Positions 17,301 through 23,600 of a stretch of DNA of 27,409 nt are shown piece by piece. Numbering within the stretch: position 1 is the stretch's first letter; each line of letters starts with the position of its first letter. The stretch comes from CAZADH01 sp964483805 (lineage in GTDB: Bacteria; Muiribacteriota; Ozemobacteria; Ozemobacterales; Ozemobacteraceae), in the NCBI GenBank assembly GCA_964483805.1, contig CAZADH010000049.1, forward strand, positions 1-27,409, written 5' to 3'. The notes beneath the pieces were generated by a model. The model saw only the letters and a list, made by a program, of their open reading frames with translations. It did no database searches and had not been told where the DNA came from. The translations under genes and the position numbers were made by a program.

Positions 17301-19721
17301 GGTCTGTATCGTCTCGATGTCGTCGATGCCGCCGGCAATGTCGGTGTGGCGGCGGCTCCCGGCGCCAGCACCTCGGCCAATGCCTGGGTCGACACGCAAG
17401 CCCCAGCGGTCACTGGCTACACCACGCTGATCGGCGGACTGGCCGTCACGCGCTTCAACCCGAATGTCGGCGTCATGACCATCGTCGCCAGTACCACGGA
17501 ACGGCCGGTGGCCACCGGCGCCTACCAGTTGCTCGTGCAGACCGGCCCGTTGAGCCAGACGGTTCGTGTATTGCCAATGTCAATACGAACCGCAGGCGTC
17601 AGTGTGCAGGCCACCTGGGATGGTCGTCCCACCTCGTCGACCAACTTCGTCACCAACGGCACCTACAAGTTCATTGTCACCGACCTCGCCGGCAACGTGG
17701 CGGCCACCTCGACCTCGATCGTCGTCAATGCGCAACCGTTCACACTATCGTCGGTGACCCAGGTAACCGCGACGCAACTGCGGCTCAACTTCAATCAAGA
17801 CGTCAATACTGACCCCATCAACCTGAGCGGCATGGGACTGACCATCGTCGACGATCTGGGTGGGGCCGCACCGCCGGTGCTGACGCGGCAACTGACCTCG
17901 GCCAATCAGGCGATCGACCTGACTTTTGCCACGCCACTGACCGACGGCCGGCGCTACACCATCACCATTCAACCCGGCACCCTGCGCAGTGCAGACCTGG
18001 CGGCAATTGCGGCACCCAACAACACCGGGTCGGTGTTGATCGACGCCCATTGCGCCACGATCACCGGTGTGAACTTCACCGGACTGACCGGTCAGCGCGA
18101 CTTCAACGTGGTGTTCGACAAGACCGTCACCATTCCCAGTGTCGAGACCCTGGGCAACTGGACACTGACCGAAGGGGCGCGAACGATCACCTTGAGCGGC
18201 GCCGTCTTGCAGGGCGACGGCACCACCGTGCGCCTGACCGCCAGCGAAGACCTGACCGATGCGCGCACTTACGTGATCCGGGCGACCAACGTGCTCGACA
18301 CCTTCCTCAACCCGTGCAACACCAGTTACAGTTTCGCGGGCCGCGACCTCACCGCACCGGTGTTCAGCATCACGGCATTCTCGAACCCGGCCAATGAATA
18401 CAACGTAAGTATTGTCGTGCAGGCCAACGAACCGCTGTCGGCAGCGCCGACCGCACGCGTGAGCCTGTCCGGGTCTGTCGTTGGCGAAGTCACGCTGGTC
18501 GCCGGCAACCAGCCCCGACTGTATCACGGCGGCGTCTATCTCGATCCCAACAACCCCGGCAACGTGCAGATCGAGGTGCGCGGCAGCGACATCGCCGGCA
18601 ACGCGGGTGTAAATACATCGTCGTTCAATACGGCGACGGTCAGCCCGAACCGCCGTGCGGTCATCGCCTCGGTCGACGGATCGATGCGCGCCACCTTCGA
18701 AGCCGGCACGGTCAACGCCGTCACCCTGGCCAAGGTGTTCACGCATGCGCTGGCGACCGGCACGACAGTGACGGGCAACCGCCGGGCACTGCGGGTCGCC
18801 GGGGTGCCGGTGGAAGTGCAGAGCGGAGCATTGCGGGCGGCGCAGGCCCCGGCCGAACTGACGCCGGTCGGTGTCGGTTACGAACTGGCCATGCCGAGTG
18901 CCAAGGTGGCGCGGCCGTTCATCGTCGACGTGGCGATTCCCGGTGGCCGCGACCAGGACGGCCTGGCGCTGTTCGCACTGGCCAACGACGGCAACTGGAC
19001 CTTTGCCACCAAGGCGACGGCATCGGGTGCGTATCGGGTCAGCACCAACCAACCGACGCACTTTGCGGTCTTGAAGGATGCGGCACCGCCGGCCATCACG
19101 GTGGCGACAGTTCTCGACGCGACGCGACCGTTGTCGTCGGAGCAACCGGAGATCACCGGCACGGTCAGTGACGGCACCGGCGTCGTGGCCACCAGCGTGG
19201 TGGCAATCCTCGACGGCGCGGAGCTGCCCATGACCCACGTCAGCGGCAACGGGCCACAGGTCGCTTTCCGCTTCGTGCCTGGCTTCCCGCTGGTGAGCGG
19301 CGAGCACACCTTCGCAGTGCGCGCGCGCGACGTGACCGGCAATGAGACGGTATCGCCGACGCAGACGTTCGCGGTGCAGGCGCCGCTCAAGATCATGGAG
19401 GTGCAGACCTTCCCGAATCCGGCCCGGCGCTTTGCCAAGATCCGCGTGGCCGTGAACCGGCGCGATCTGAACAGCGACCTGGTCAATGTGAAGATCTACG
19501 ACGTCAGTGGCGCCCAGGTCTGCACCCTGGCCGATCTGAACCCGGTGCTCGAACGCACCGCCACCAGCCAACGCTACGTGTATGACATTCCATGGGATCT
19601 CACCAACGGCGACGGCGAAGCGGTGGCCAACGGCGTGTATCTGCTGCGCATCAAGCTCAGCGATCCGCTCGACCCCGAAAAATCGACCAAGGTCACCCAC
19701 AAGGTGGCGGTGTTGCGATGA
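8316..19721 (+). CDS. Giant multi-Ig-domain surface protein G2, complete
   Basis: 3801 residues. ATG 8316 is chosen because AGGAG lies 7 nt upstream and a signal peptide follows at once (residues 1-28, cleavage after A-H-A). Next is an EF-hand-like loop D43-x-N-x-D-G-x5-D54. About nine Ig-like modules with a GD(x)(I/V) motif begin near residues 29, 143, 246, 363, 480, 596, 707, 812 and 925. Four SwmB-like modules begin near 1048, 1173, 1308 and 1470, and a C-type module near 1625. A-B-C blocks follow: A1 1738, B1 1865, C1 1972, A2 2089, B2 2212, C2 2327, A3 2443, B3 2567, C3 2682, A4 2798, B4 2910. A FlgD-like module starts at 3027, then SwmB/Ig-like modules from 3139 and the FlgD/T9SS-like tail from 3690 to the last residue. 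No enzyme motif was seen, so a structural or adhesive surface protein is inferred. From residue about 1769 it aligns with all of G1, except that G1 has one additional A-B-C block. It is followed by its own lipoprotein gene. Confidence 0.96.
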   Translation: MRQDGKFRWFLVTLFLGLMLGTNVPAHAVVQWIVAPSLILANDVNGDGVANFGDSVRVTVVATSTLGAFIINPQVDLTNLGLGGWRSLTRQGTSDIWQDTYVLNNWRTAAGTPNNQLVQLPVEAWDANGLSTNNTNSTLADVCNVRGTGATASPNPCRAGQTLTIQITDNNYQATPNGGTTAQVDLSPIGLSATTAMTYIGGNIFSIGVTVPAGRNYNGPFNITLKDPFVSHPAQVYATNNVVVDTAPPTPSVSAVVMSGNSPAHPGDIVRITVTVPAYDNDVVVASAAGLASGVTPMSTPPIITDTALPITGSNGVGNAASWTMDLTLLQGGCRNNSLPITVRVTDAAGNVVVTTVYINVDLDPPNYTGPTATVYQPGSSVPGHPNYASTSCAIEIRAFITSNVVPDNLTVSVDMSSIGGAGALALSESPIGSNLYIATYVINTGTSEDTLGRNFTITARDTGNNVVYRSTTPTIGVDNVPPTISNVTMTKNGAGPVVLVGDSFTISCTATNIELGSVTVDLSALGSTTWRTLQLTNIGGNQYQGIFTLPAASTTGVLSIDGPRSFTVSANDTLSNGLLYGHQVTAATPNLTFDNEPPQLLVATYSCFDVSPPGHPRPRIGDTINLLVQLASGTATVHDGESVTVNLTDVGGVNGFPLTYDGIATYTYSFVLNPGIKNRGATFSVSIRDADGNYGPVGIIQVPLDNVPPTAGALTVTKPKSTISIGDIVTWTLGSTIVNAFDPATATFNLSMVGSSSAAPVSTHDALGNYTISWQCATYTAQSTAYQFSAILYDDSGNSTTVYSAAHPVDCRPPSIDQSGTTITPDGPQIGYANIGDRLQMWARISQFDDWFTATARLSTGTAIVEEQTMAYNSGTGRWEAFFNIRADTSWGWALEGPASYTITAVDQANNLAVATGSTWTIDNTTPVVSSFTLFMVGAASAIAPEVEFLNLLNVGSYSSFDRLIASGTLVGSVSTSIPATLNLTPIGGGGAVSLTNITGTNCRFSDPLNPTTWGWVRDIGTYTLFATFYEPSGNPVVTSADLCLDTKRPQITAAAFDGNTLSMTLSEDCGIDVLDQINLNGANALRIHGIAGGLATFTTITTPPNATGPFSLGGSVDIVLATSTLRTMVNWDSTSPLRISIATGVIHDLASNTQLGISQANPLNVTIADNIWRTRPQITAVTGNSNWPASVTVTLDFNKPIDTTTLRLYRACIVTNAGRTAGGTFDYRYRYHFNPAWDNVTFANGDRRVIIDLGPDGKDWVARKIGSGTTQIAIAVDGVGVPDVFVQDKFGLTVVPVTYAAPVVGTINPSPTGFRIVPSPIPVLDLINSRLNLSFYDRGLLSTSDYGTTPIDPVTVIATMSLPVADQGHAVTTFNNKIILHTSATGGGMQAIVTGGICDVASNTSVSSNTVSISLNAADMQNILNLRTKTLYLEVLTGAFHDNWGYPSERFLTTGPGGLTVIAPAPGTASGPMITAYVLNNATSPLRAPALNTLYYEVEINPGTYTSRGNALVIPIDQSILPTMRFDTPTPGAATVEFPPPAFDSWTSRTLSSGQVITIARFRNVGPWTATFQRTPAAFTASGVTDVFGTTTWSASNTIYSHAQRSLSFAGFIPPPQIIELDNQSPRVSSLTPSFVAMGAVPAGSATFRVYYDELMDPATIPTLTLTRGAETISFTFSNWNNPQAASYAVFANVQPITSATTNGTWSYHCDGGKDLAGNPQVPSVGVNQVFIQTQGPALTEPPLFTSVQNFIDATTVLTNATYSPYAGMPTISAVPASITCTYVFPAVGTPHRVQFYNLGVLVGAAQLSTTNGQQVGTATIDQSTFLVSWTTRANTGPQPLDVRIADSLGNLTNVVTRVTYDSAAPAVSQFWLTSVGSFSNGIGWFNPDRSGNAVASVTLGAGDTPLRLVMRDTLGATTTLDLTANPSWNYTGSFGAAFTTEGDYWLAVADAAGNPGIGAAASRTLRVDRTSPIVGVATCVVPLTGIVGVTPPGSATFQVSFVDAGWNQMHRGYAPTLRLIRAGYPNIECTPGVWVNATTASFTNTTNIIDESWTGPWQYEVSGAVDLALNPTGAVTTGTVELRTRIPRFSDIAIITNPLTLGFGTRTNQPFSDGVSTPFSIPGIATITFNYSAGPFNLPHTVELWENDITRVATATIVPTGPTGGEASIIPTAMGWFTASGSNNLRHTVRVVDATGNIGVAPRELWLDNLRPTMVDLVFPGLNVGAPDLVYYSPTISPWAIASVTFVLPDTCLGVVATSTGLATFTLAVNPNASATQRINSFRMTDLVAGIPEGSYLFTIADAAGNLAGSAMVSGPTRTLVIDNTPPTEIAIIAEPPDNPNSIGTGPHTFRVTFSEAMDQANATPSLRLATGTPATVITTNFAGWAVGGTQALFTLSRDINQFDIQGSWTYQLTGGQDLARNPFAASGINRSVTVFSRGPIYSARLFTQQGTATDTGVVPPFQQLVNQSFSPVVLPGVATLSISYLQGPYGPPHRVLIYDPTNNLVGSTGVIVDTIARTGIASIGATTFNPVVPPNTARNYTLQIVDSNGNVGLSVAFVMAYDTLPANVTGFTFAGMTQAPASTTYYYSPTARGPRNLTFTTALGVTEPLRLAMNNTLATHTWTPAATPDVSRNYTWSVTGNDPTGAPLIDGQYIVTTLDNAGNISTGAPAQQAVVIDRVPPTVTVDGPNTLHLTNPGNATFAVRVTTIDPFGVNANAANPPTLVLATGTNRVRFAVSGWYPGATLTDATASFTNLDPITASMPQGVWQLTASGTDLAGNASWTTQNIVVDSRGPTLTAIRVLTWQGTTASAPPPADILTDTPFSPTVAPGQAAVNITWPASPAMPLSINVRQAGITVASASLAGLADAASATWIYTGTLLDGTYDLVVVNGFGDQSLVQGRLVQDAVAPRIVTVSVPNDGHTANGVYCFNPNRAATVAFSGTVTPEAGPLFMRSTGINATDTFPLTLDGSTGAISATFAGRHDTTNTLLIDGLYRLDVVDAAGNVGVAAAPGASTSANAWVDTQAPAVTGYTTLIGGLAVTRFNPNVGVMTIVASTTERPVATGAYQLLVQTGPLSQTVRVLPMSIRTAGVSVQATWDGRPTSSTNFVTNGTYKFIVTDLAGNVAATSTSIVVNAQPFTLSSVTQVTATQLRLNFNQDVNTDPINLSGMGLTIVDDLGGAAPPVLTRQLTSANQAIDLTFATPLTDGRRYTITIQPGTLRSADLAAIAAPNNTGSVLIDAHCATITGVNFTGLTGQRDFNVVFDKTVTIPSVETLGNWTLTEGARTITLSGAVLQGDGTTVRLTASEDLTDARTYVIRATNVLDTFLNPCNTSYSFAGRDLTAPVFSITAFSNPANEYNVSIVVQANEPLSAAPTARVSLSGSVVGEVTLVAGNQPRLYHGGVYLDPNNPGNVQIEVRGSDIAGNAGVNTSSFNTATVSPNRRAVIASVDGSMRATFEAGTVNAVTLAKVFTHALATGTTVTGNRRALRVAGVPVEVQSGALRAAQAPAELTPVGVGYELAMPSAKVARPFIVDVAIPGGRDQDGLALFALANDGNWTFATKATASGAYRVSTNQPTHFAVLKDAAPPAITVATVLDATRPLSSEQPEITGTVSDGTGVVATSVVAILDGAELPMTHVSGNGPQVAFRFVPGFPLVSGEHTFAVRARDVTGNETVSPTQTFAVQAPLKIMEVQTFPNPARRFAKIRVAVNRRDLNSDLVNVKIYDVSGAQVCTLADLNPVLERTATSQRYVYDIPWDLTNGDGEAVANGVYLLRIKLSDPLDPEKSTKVTHKVAVLR

Positions 19722-19726
19722 TGACG

Positions 19727-19732
19727 AAGGAG
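19727..19732 (+). promoter_or_regulatory. Shine-Dalgarno of L2
   Basis: AAGGAG, 6 nt before ATG 19739. It lies downstream of the ATGATG at the G2 stop and supports the 19739 start. Copy 1 has no comparable site. Confidence 0.75.
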
Positions 19733-19738
19733 ACGACC

Positions 19739-20500
19739 ATGCGACGAACAGCGTTCCTCATGTTCACCATGGGTCTGATGGTGGCCCTGGCCTTCACCAC
19801 CATGGGCTGCGGCGGCGGCGGCGCCGGGCGCCAGTCGCTGCCGGGTGAAAATCCGACCGGTCCGATCACGGGCACGGGGACCGGAACCGGCAGCTCGACG
19901 GGAACGTCGACCGGCACCTCGACCGCCACGAGCACGGGCACAGGGACGGGCACCGGCACGCAAACCGGCGCCGACCTGCTCGCACAGGGTTGGCACGAAA
20001 TGCGCACCGGCAACTGGTTCGCGGCCATCAGCCGGTTCGAGGCCGTACTCGCCTTGACCACGGCGACGCCGTCGGAACGGGACCAGGCGAACAACGGACT
20101 GGGGTGGGCCTACACCCGCGCATCGGGCCTCGAAGCGGGGTTCACCTTCTTCTCGGCGGCGAGCGCCAATGTCGGCGAATCGAAGGTCGGCCTGGCCGCG
20201 GCGCTGATTCATCGCGGCCAGATTTCGGGAGTCGACCAGGCGATCTCGCTGCTCGAGGCCGAGAACATCGGCATATCCTCGTTCGTCTACACCCCTCCGC
20301 ATCCGATCGGAGTGAGCAGCCCCGAGGCGCACGCCCTGCTGGCCTACGCCTACTTCTGGCGGAACAATGCGGGCGACGACCAGAAAGCCCGCGAGCAGAT
20401 CACCGCCGCCCGCGCCGTCGATCGCAGCGCCAACACCAGCGTCGGTCAGATTTACGCCGTATTGCTGAACATGGGATTGACCGGCATCAGCGGGTTGTAA
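19739..20500 (+). CDS. TPR-like lipoprotein L2 with Thr-Gly repeat stalk
   Basis: 253 residues from ATG 19739, chosen because AAGGAG sits 6 nt upstream and the protein then begins with a compact signal sequence (R2, R3, hydrophobic 5-22). An in-frame ATG at 19718 overlaps the G2 stop as ATGA, exactly as in copy 1, and would add seven residues; both starts may be used. The lipobox is T-M-G-C24, weaker than that of L1 because Thr occupies -3. The Thr/Gly/Ser stalk runs from residue 44 to 74 and is about ten residues shorter than in L1. The C-terminal domain is TPR-like and nearly colinear with L1, including an identical 20-residue block beginning EAHALL. As with L1, a membrane-tethered partner of the preceding giant protein is inferred from coupling and co-duplication. 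A strong hairpin follows the stop. Confidence 0.94.
   Translation: MRRTAFLMFTMGLMVALAFTTMGCGGGGAGRQSLPGENPTGPITGTGTGTGSSTGTSTGTSTATSTGTGTGTGTQTGADLLAQGWHEMRTGNWFAAISRFEAVLALTTATPSERDQANNGLGWAYTRASGLEAGFTFFSAASANVGESKVGLAAALIHRGQISGVDQAISLLEAENIGISSFVYTPPHPIGVSSPEAHALLAYAYFWRNNAGDDQKAREQITAARAVDRSANTSVGQIYAVLLNMGLTGISGL
19868..19960 (+). repeat. Thr-Gly/Ser low-complexity stalk repeat in L2
   Basis: The equivalent tract in the second lipoprotein, 31 residues (T44-T74). It is shorter than the L1 tract and has more T-S and one Ala substitution. Confidence 0.85.
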
Positions 20501-20525
20501 CCGACCGAACCGCCGGCCCGTCCGC

Positions 20526-20568
20526 AACGCCACCGCCGCTCCACATGACGTGGGGCGGCGGTGGCGTT
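20526..20568 (+). terminator. Strong hairpin after L2, probable terminator
   Basis: Arms 20526-20544 and 20550-20568 pair over 19 positions (18 Watson-Crick plus one G-T) around the 5-nt loop ATGAC. The stem is very GC-rich. Only a short T run (GTTTG) follows, so termination efficiency is uncertain. It lies 25 nt after the L2 stop and probably closes the G2-L2 operon. Confidence 0.7.
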
Positions 20569-20690
20569 TGGGCGCATGGGCAGATGTACCAAACGACCCC
20601 TCACTGTTCGGAGTCTACATGCCGATGGATTACAAGAATAGGTATCAGTGTATCGCGCAGACGGTATCTGGTTCGTGGAGGCAAACATAT
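20569..20690 (+). other. Leader region of G3
   Basis: A non-coding stretch between the terminator hairpin and ATG 20691. It is less GC-rich than its surroundings and contains GTATC three times (20642-20646, 20650-20654, 20664-20668). The outer two are preceded by G and spaced 22 bp, which could be an operator-like arrangement or chance. I see no convincing -35/-10 pair. The three-hairpin array of the G2 leader is not present. Confidence 0.4.
20677..20681 (+). promoter_or_regulatory. Shine-Dalgarno of G3
   Basis: GGAGG, 9 nt before ATG 20691. With the immediate signal peptide it fixes the start of G3. Confidence 0.8.
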
Positions 20691-23600
20691 ATGAGAACGC
20701 GTGTAGGCGTGCGCTCCGGCGCCTGGCTCTTTGGGTTTCTGGTATTGATGCTGTGGAGTGGTCCGGTCTGGGCCACGATCACCAACCCCACGGCCACCAT
20801 CATCAACGACCAGAACGGCGACGGTATCGCCGGCATTGGCGATACCATCGAGTTTTCGTGTAACAGCGACAACGCTACCGCCGGACAGACGCCCTACGTC
20901 AATCTGTCGCCTCTCGGCACGGCGCGGTTCATTTTGCCGCAGGTCGTGGGCACCTATTACTCGGCGATCTTCACGGTCACCCAGGGGAGTTACGACGGGG
21001 TCTACACCGCACCCTTCGTCGACAACACCTCGCCGGTTCCGTGTGGCAATGCCCTGACCATTGACAGTCAGCGCCCGAACTCCACGACGGGCGCGATCGT
21101 CACGGCGGGCAACGGCCCCAACGGCGAGTACCGCATCGGCGACAGTCTGCGCGTCGACATTGCGATGACCACGCCGTTTGACAGCGATACACCCTCGATC
21201 GACCTCACTCCCATCGGCCTGGGCGGCACCAACTTTTTTGGCGGGGCCTGGCCCAACTTCAGCTACACTCGCACCTTCCCGGTAAACCGTGAAGGCACGG
21301 GCAAAGTCCTCACCGTCAGCTCGACCGACAACGCCGGCAACCGCCGCACCTGGAACGTCTCGATCGATTACGACACCAAGGCGCCCGACGTGCAAACCGT
21401 GCAGGCTTCGATCAATAGCGGCAACGCGATCGCCCGCATCGGCGATGTCATTACCGTCACCGCCACGGTCGCCGGGTACGACACCGACACGTTGATTGCC
21501 AGTTCGTCGCAGTTGTGGGGCGGCAGCGTCACCATGACCAAGGTCGGCAGCCCCGCTCCCGGTGCGGCTGCCACCTTCCAGGTCCAACGAGCCATCCCCG
21601 CCAATCTGCGCGTACAGGACGCAAACGCGCAGGTCATGATCACGGCGACCGACGATGTCGGCAACCAGACCGTGGCCTACTCGAACTACCTCTCGGTCGA
21701 CACGATCGAACCGCGGTTCAACAACTCGCCGCAAGCGCTCCTCATCGAGCGCCGCGGCATTCTCGCCGACAACATCGGCGTCATTGGCGACAACCTGATC
21801 ATTCGGGGCGACTTGACGGCGGTCATGGACGACGTCACCGTCACGGTCGACATTTCCGGCATCGGCGGCGTCACCAACCAGTTGCTCTACAAGGCGCCGG
21901 GGTCGACCTCGTTCTATCTGGACTTCCCGATCAATCAATACACCTCGGAAGACTACACCCCGCGTTCGTTCAACGTGAAGGGCATCGACACCGCCGGCAA
22001 CGTCAAGTATGAGATCACGCTGCCGGTCATCTACGTCGACAACCAACCCCCGTCGCTGAGCGGAGCCCAACTGGCGAAAGTCACCACGGGTAACGCCACG
22101 GCCAAGATCGGCGATCAGATCCGCTTGCAGGTGAATGTTACAAATCTTGACAGCGGCTCGATCTGGGCCGACCTGCGCCGCATCGGCGGCACCGGGTCCG
22201 ACACCTTCACTCCCGCGGGCGGCTCGACGTACGACCTGACCTTCACGGTGGCCGCTCCGGCTCCGACCTACGGCACGCTCGACGGCAACCTGGCTTTCCC
22301 GATCTACTGCCGCGACAATGCCGGCAACGAAGCCAGTGTGGTCACCAATCAGTTGTCGTTCGACAACGAACCACCGGTCATCTCGGCCTTCAGCTACTCG
22401 GTCAATCCCCCGCTCGGGCCGGGGCACACCTACGTGAAGGTCGGTGACCAGATCACCTTCAACGTGACTCTGGCGAATGCCGGCGCGCAACCGCACGACA
22501 CCGAGACGGTGACCATGAACCTCTCGAGCATCGGCGGCTTGAACAACCAGGTCTTCAATTACGACGGGGCCGGCAACTACAGCTACACGCAAGTGGTGCA
22601 GATCGGCGCCCTCAACGGGCCGAGCGCCAACTTCGTGGCGATCGCCACCGACAACGCGGGCAACGCGGTGTCGCAGATCTTCAACGTGCCGATCGACAAC
22701 TATCCGCCGGCCCCGGGGCCGATGACCGTCGCCCCGAACCGTGACAATGCCAAGACCGGCTGGATGAACGTCGGCGTCGACGACGGCGCCGGCAACTTCA
22801 CCAATCCCGATCGCTGGGAGTTTGCGGTGCCGTGCACCGATCCGGACAACGGGGTGTGCACCATCGACCTGTCGCTGGTTGGCGGCAGTCCGACGGCGAC
22901 GATGAACTACGACGCGGCCCTGCAGCGTTACTATCTGCTAGTCGACCTGGCACCGGCGACAGTCCGCAATACTGCGTATGTATTCCGTGCGACGGTCAAG
23001 GACAAGGCCGGCAACACCTTCAACTCGGTGTCCGGTCAGCAGATCGTCGAATGCGTGCCGCCGGTGATCAACTCGGTGACCTCGGCACTCTCATTGGATC
23101 CCAATGGCAACAACATTGCCAACGTCAACGACCAGATCACCCTCACGGCCAACGTCGACCGGTCGCGCCTCAACGGTGGCGTGCCGATGGTCAACGTCCA
23201 GTCGATCGGCGGGTTGTCTGCACAACAGATGTATGACGACGGCGCCCACGGCGACAACGCCCCCAACGACGGGGTCTATGGTTGGATCGAGACGGTAAAG
23301 AAGGGCAACATCAACGGCGTACTGACCAGCTTCGCCGTCAGCATCACCGACAACGCGCAGAACCAGGTGACGCGGGTCACCGCCCCGGTGCGGGTCGCCA
23401 ACAACCCGATCGTCCTGACGTCGTTCACCGGCCAGCAGACAGTCGACACCAACAACAACGGGTGGGTCGATCTCGACGGCATCTACACCACCTCGTCGAC
23501 GTGGGCCACCGATGTGGTCACCTTCAAACTGCGCGTCACCGGCACCCCCGGCACTCTCGGCCCGGTCACGCTCGATCTGACGCCGCTGGGCATCAACGAT

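Larger units (their letters stand above)
8316..20500 (+). repeat. Tandem cassette copy 2 (G2 + L2)
   Basis: A complete copy of the two-gene cassette. The part directly comparable with copy 1 is 13620-20500. The giant gene and lipoprotein gene were clearly duplicated together, since both members and their junction (ATGA) are preserved. A third giant gene with matching N-terminal architecture follows at 20691. Confidence 0.88.

Noticed and set aside
19592..19738. Longer start for L2 inside G2
   Set aside because: It would add a basic 49-residue extension in front of a good lipoprotein signal sequence and lacks a Shine-Dalgarno; 19739 fits better.
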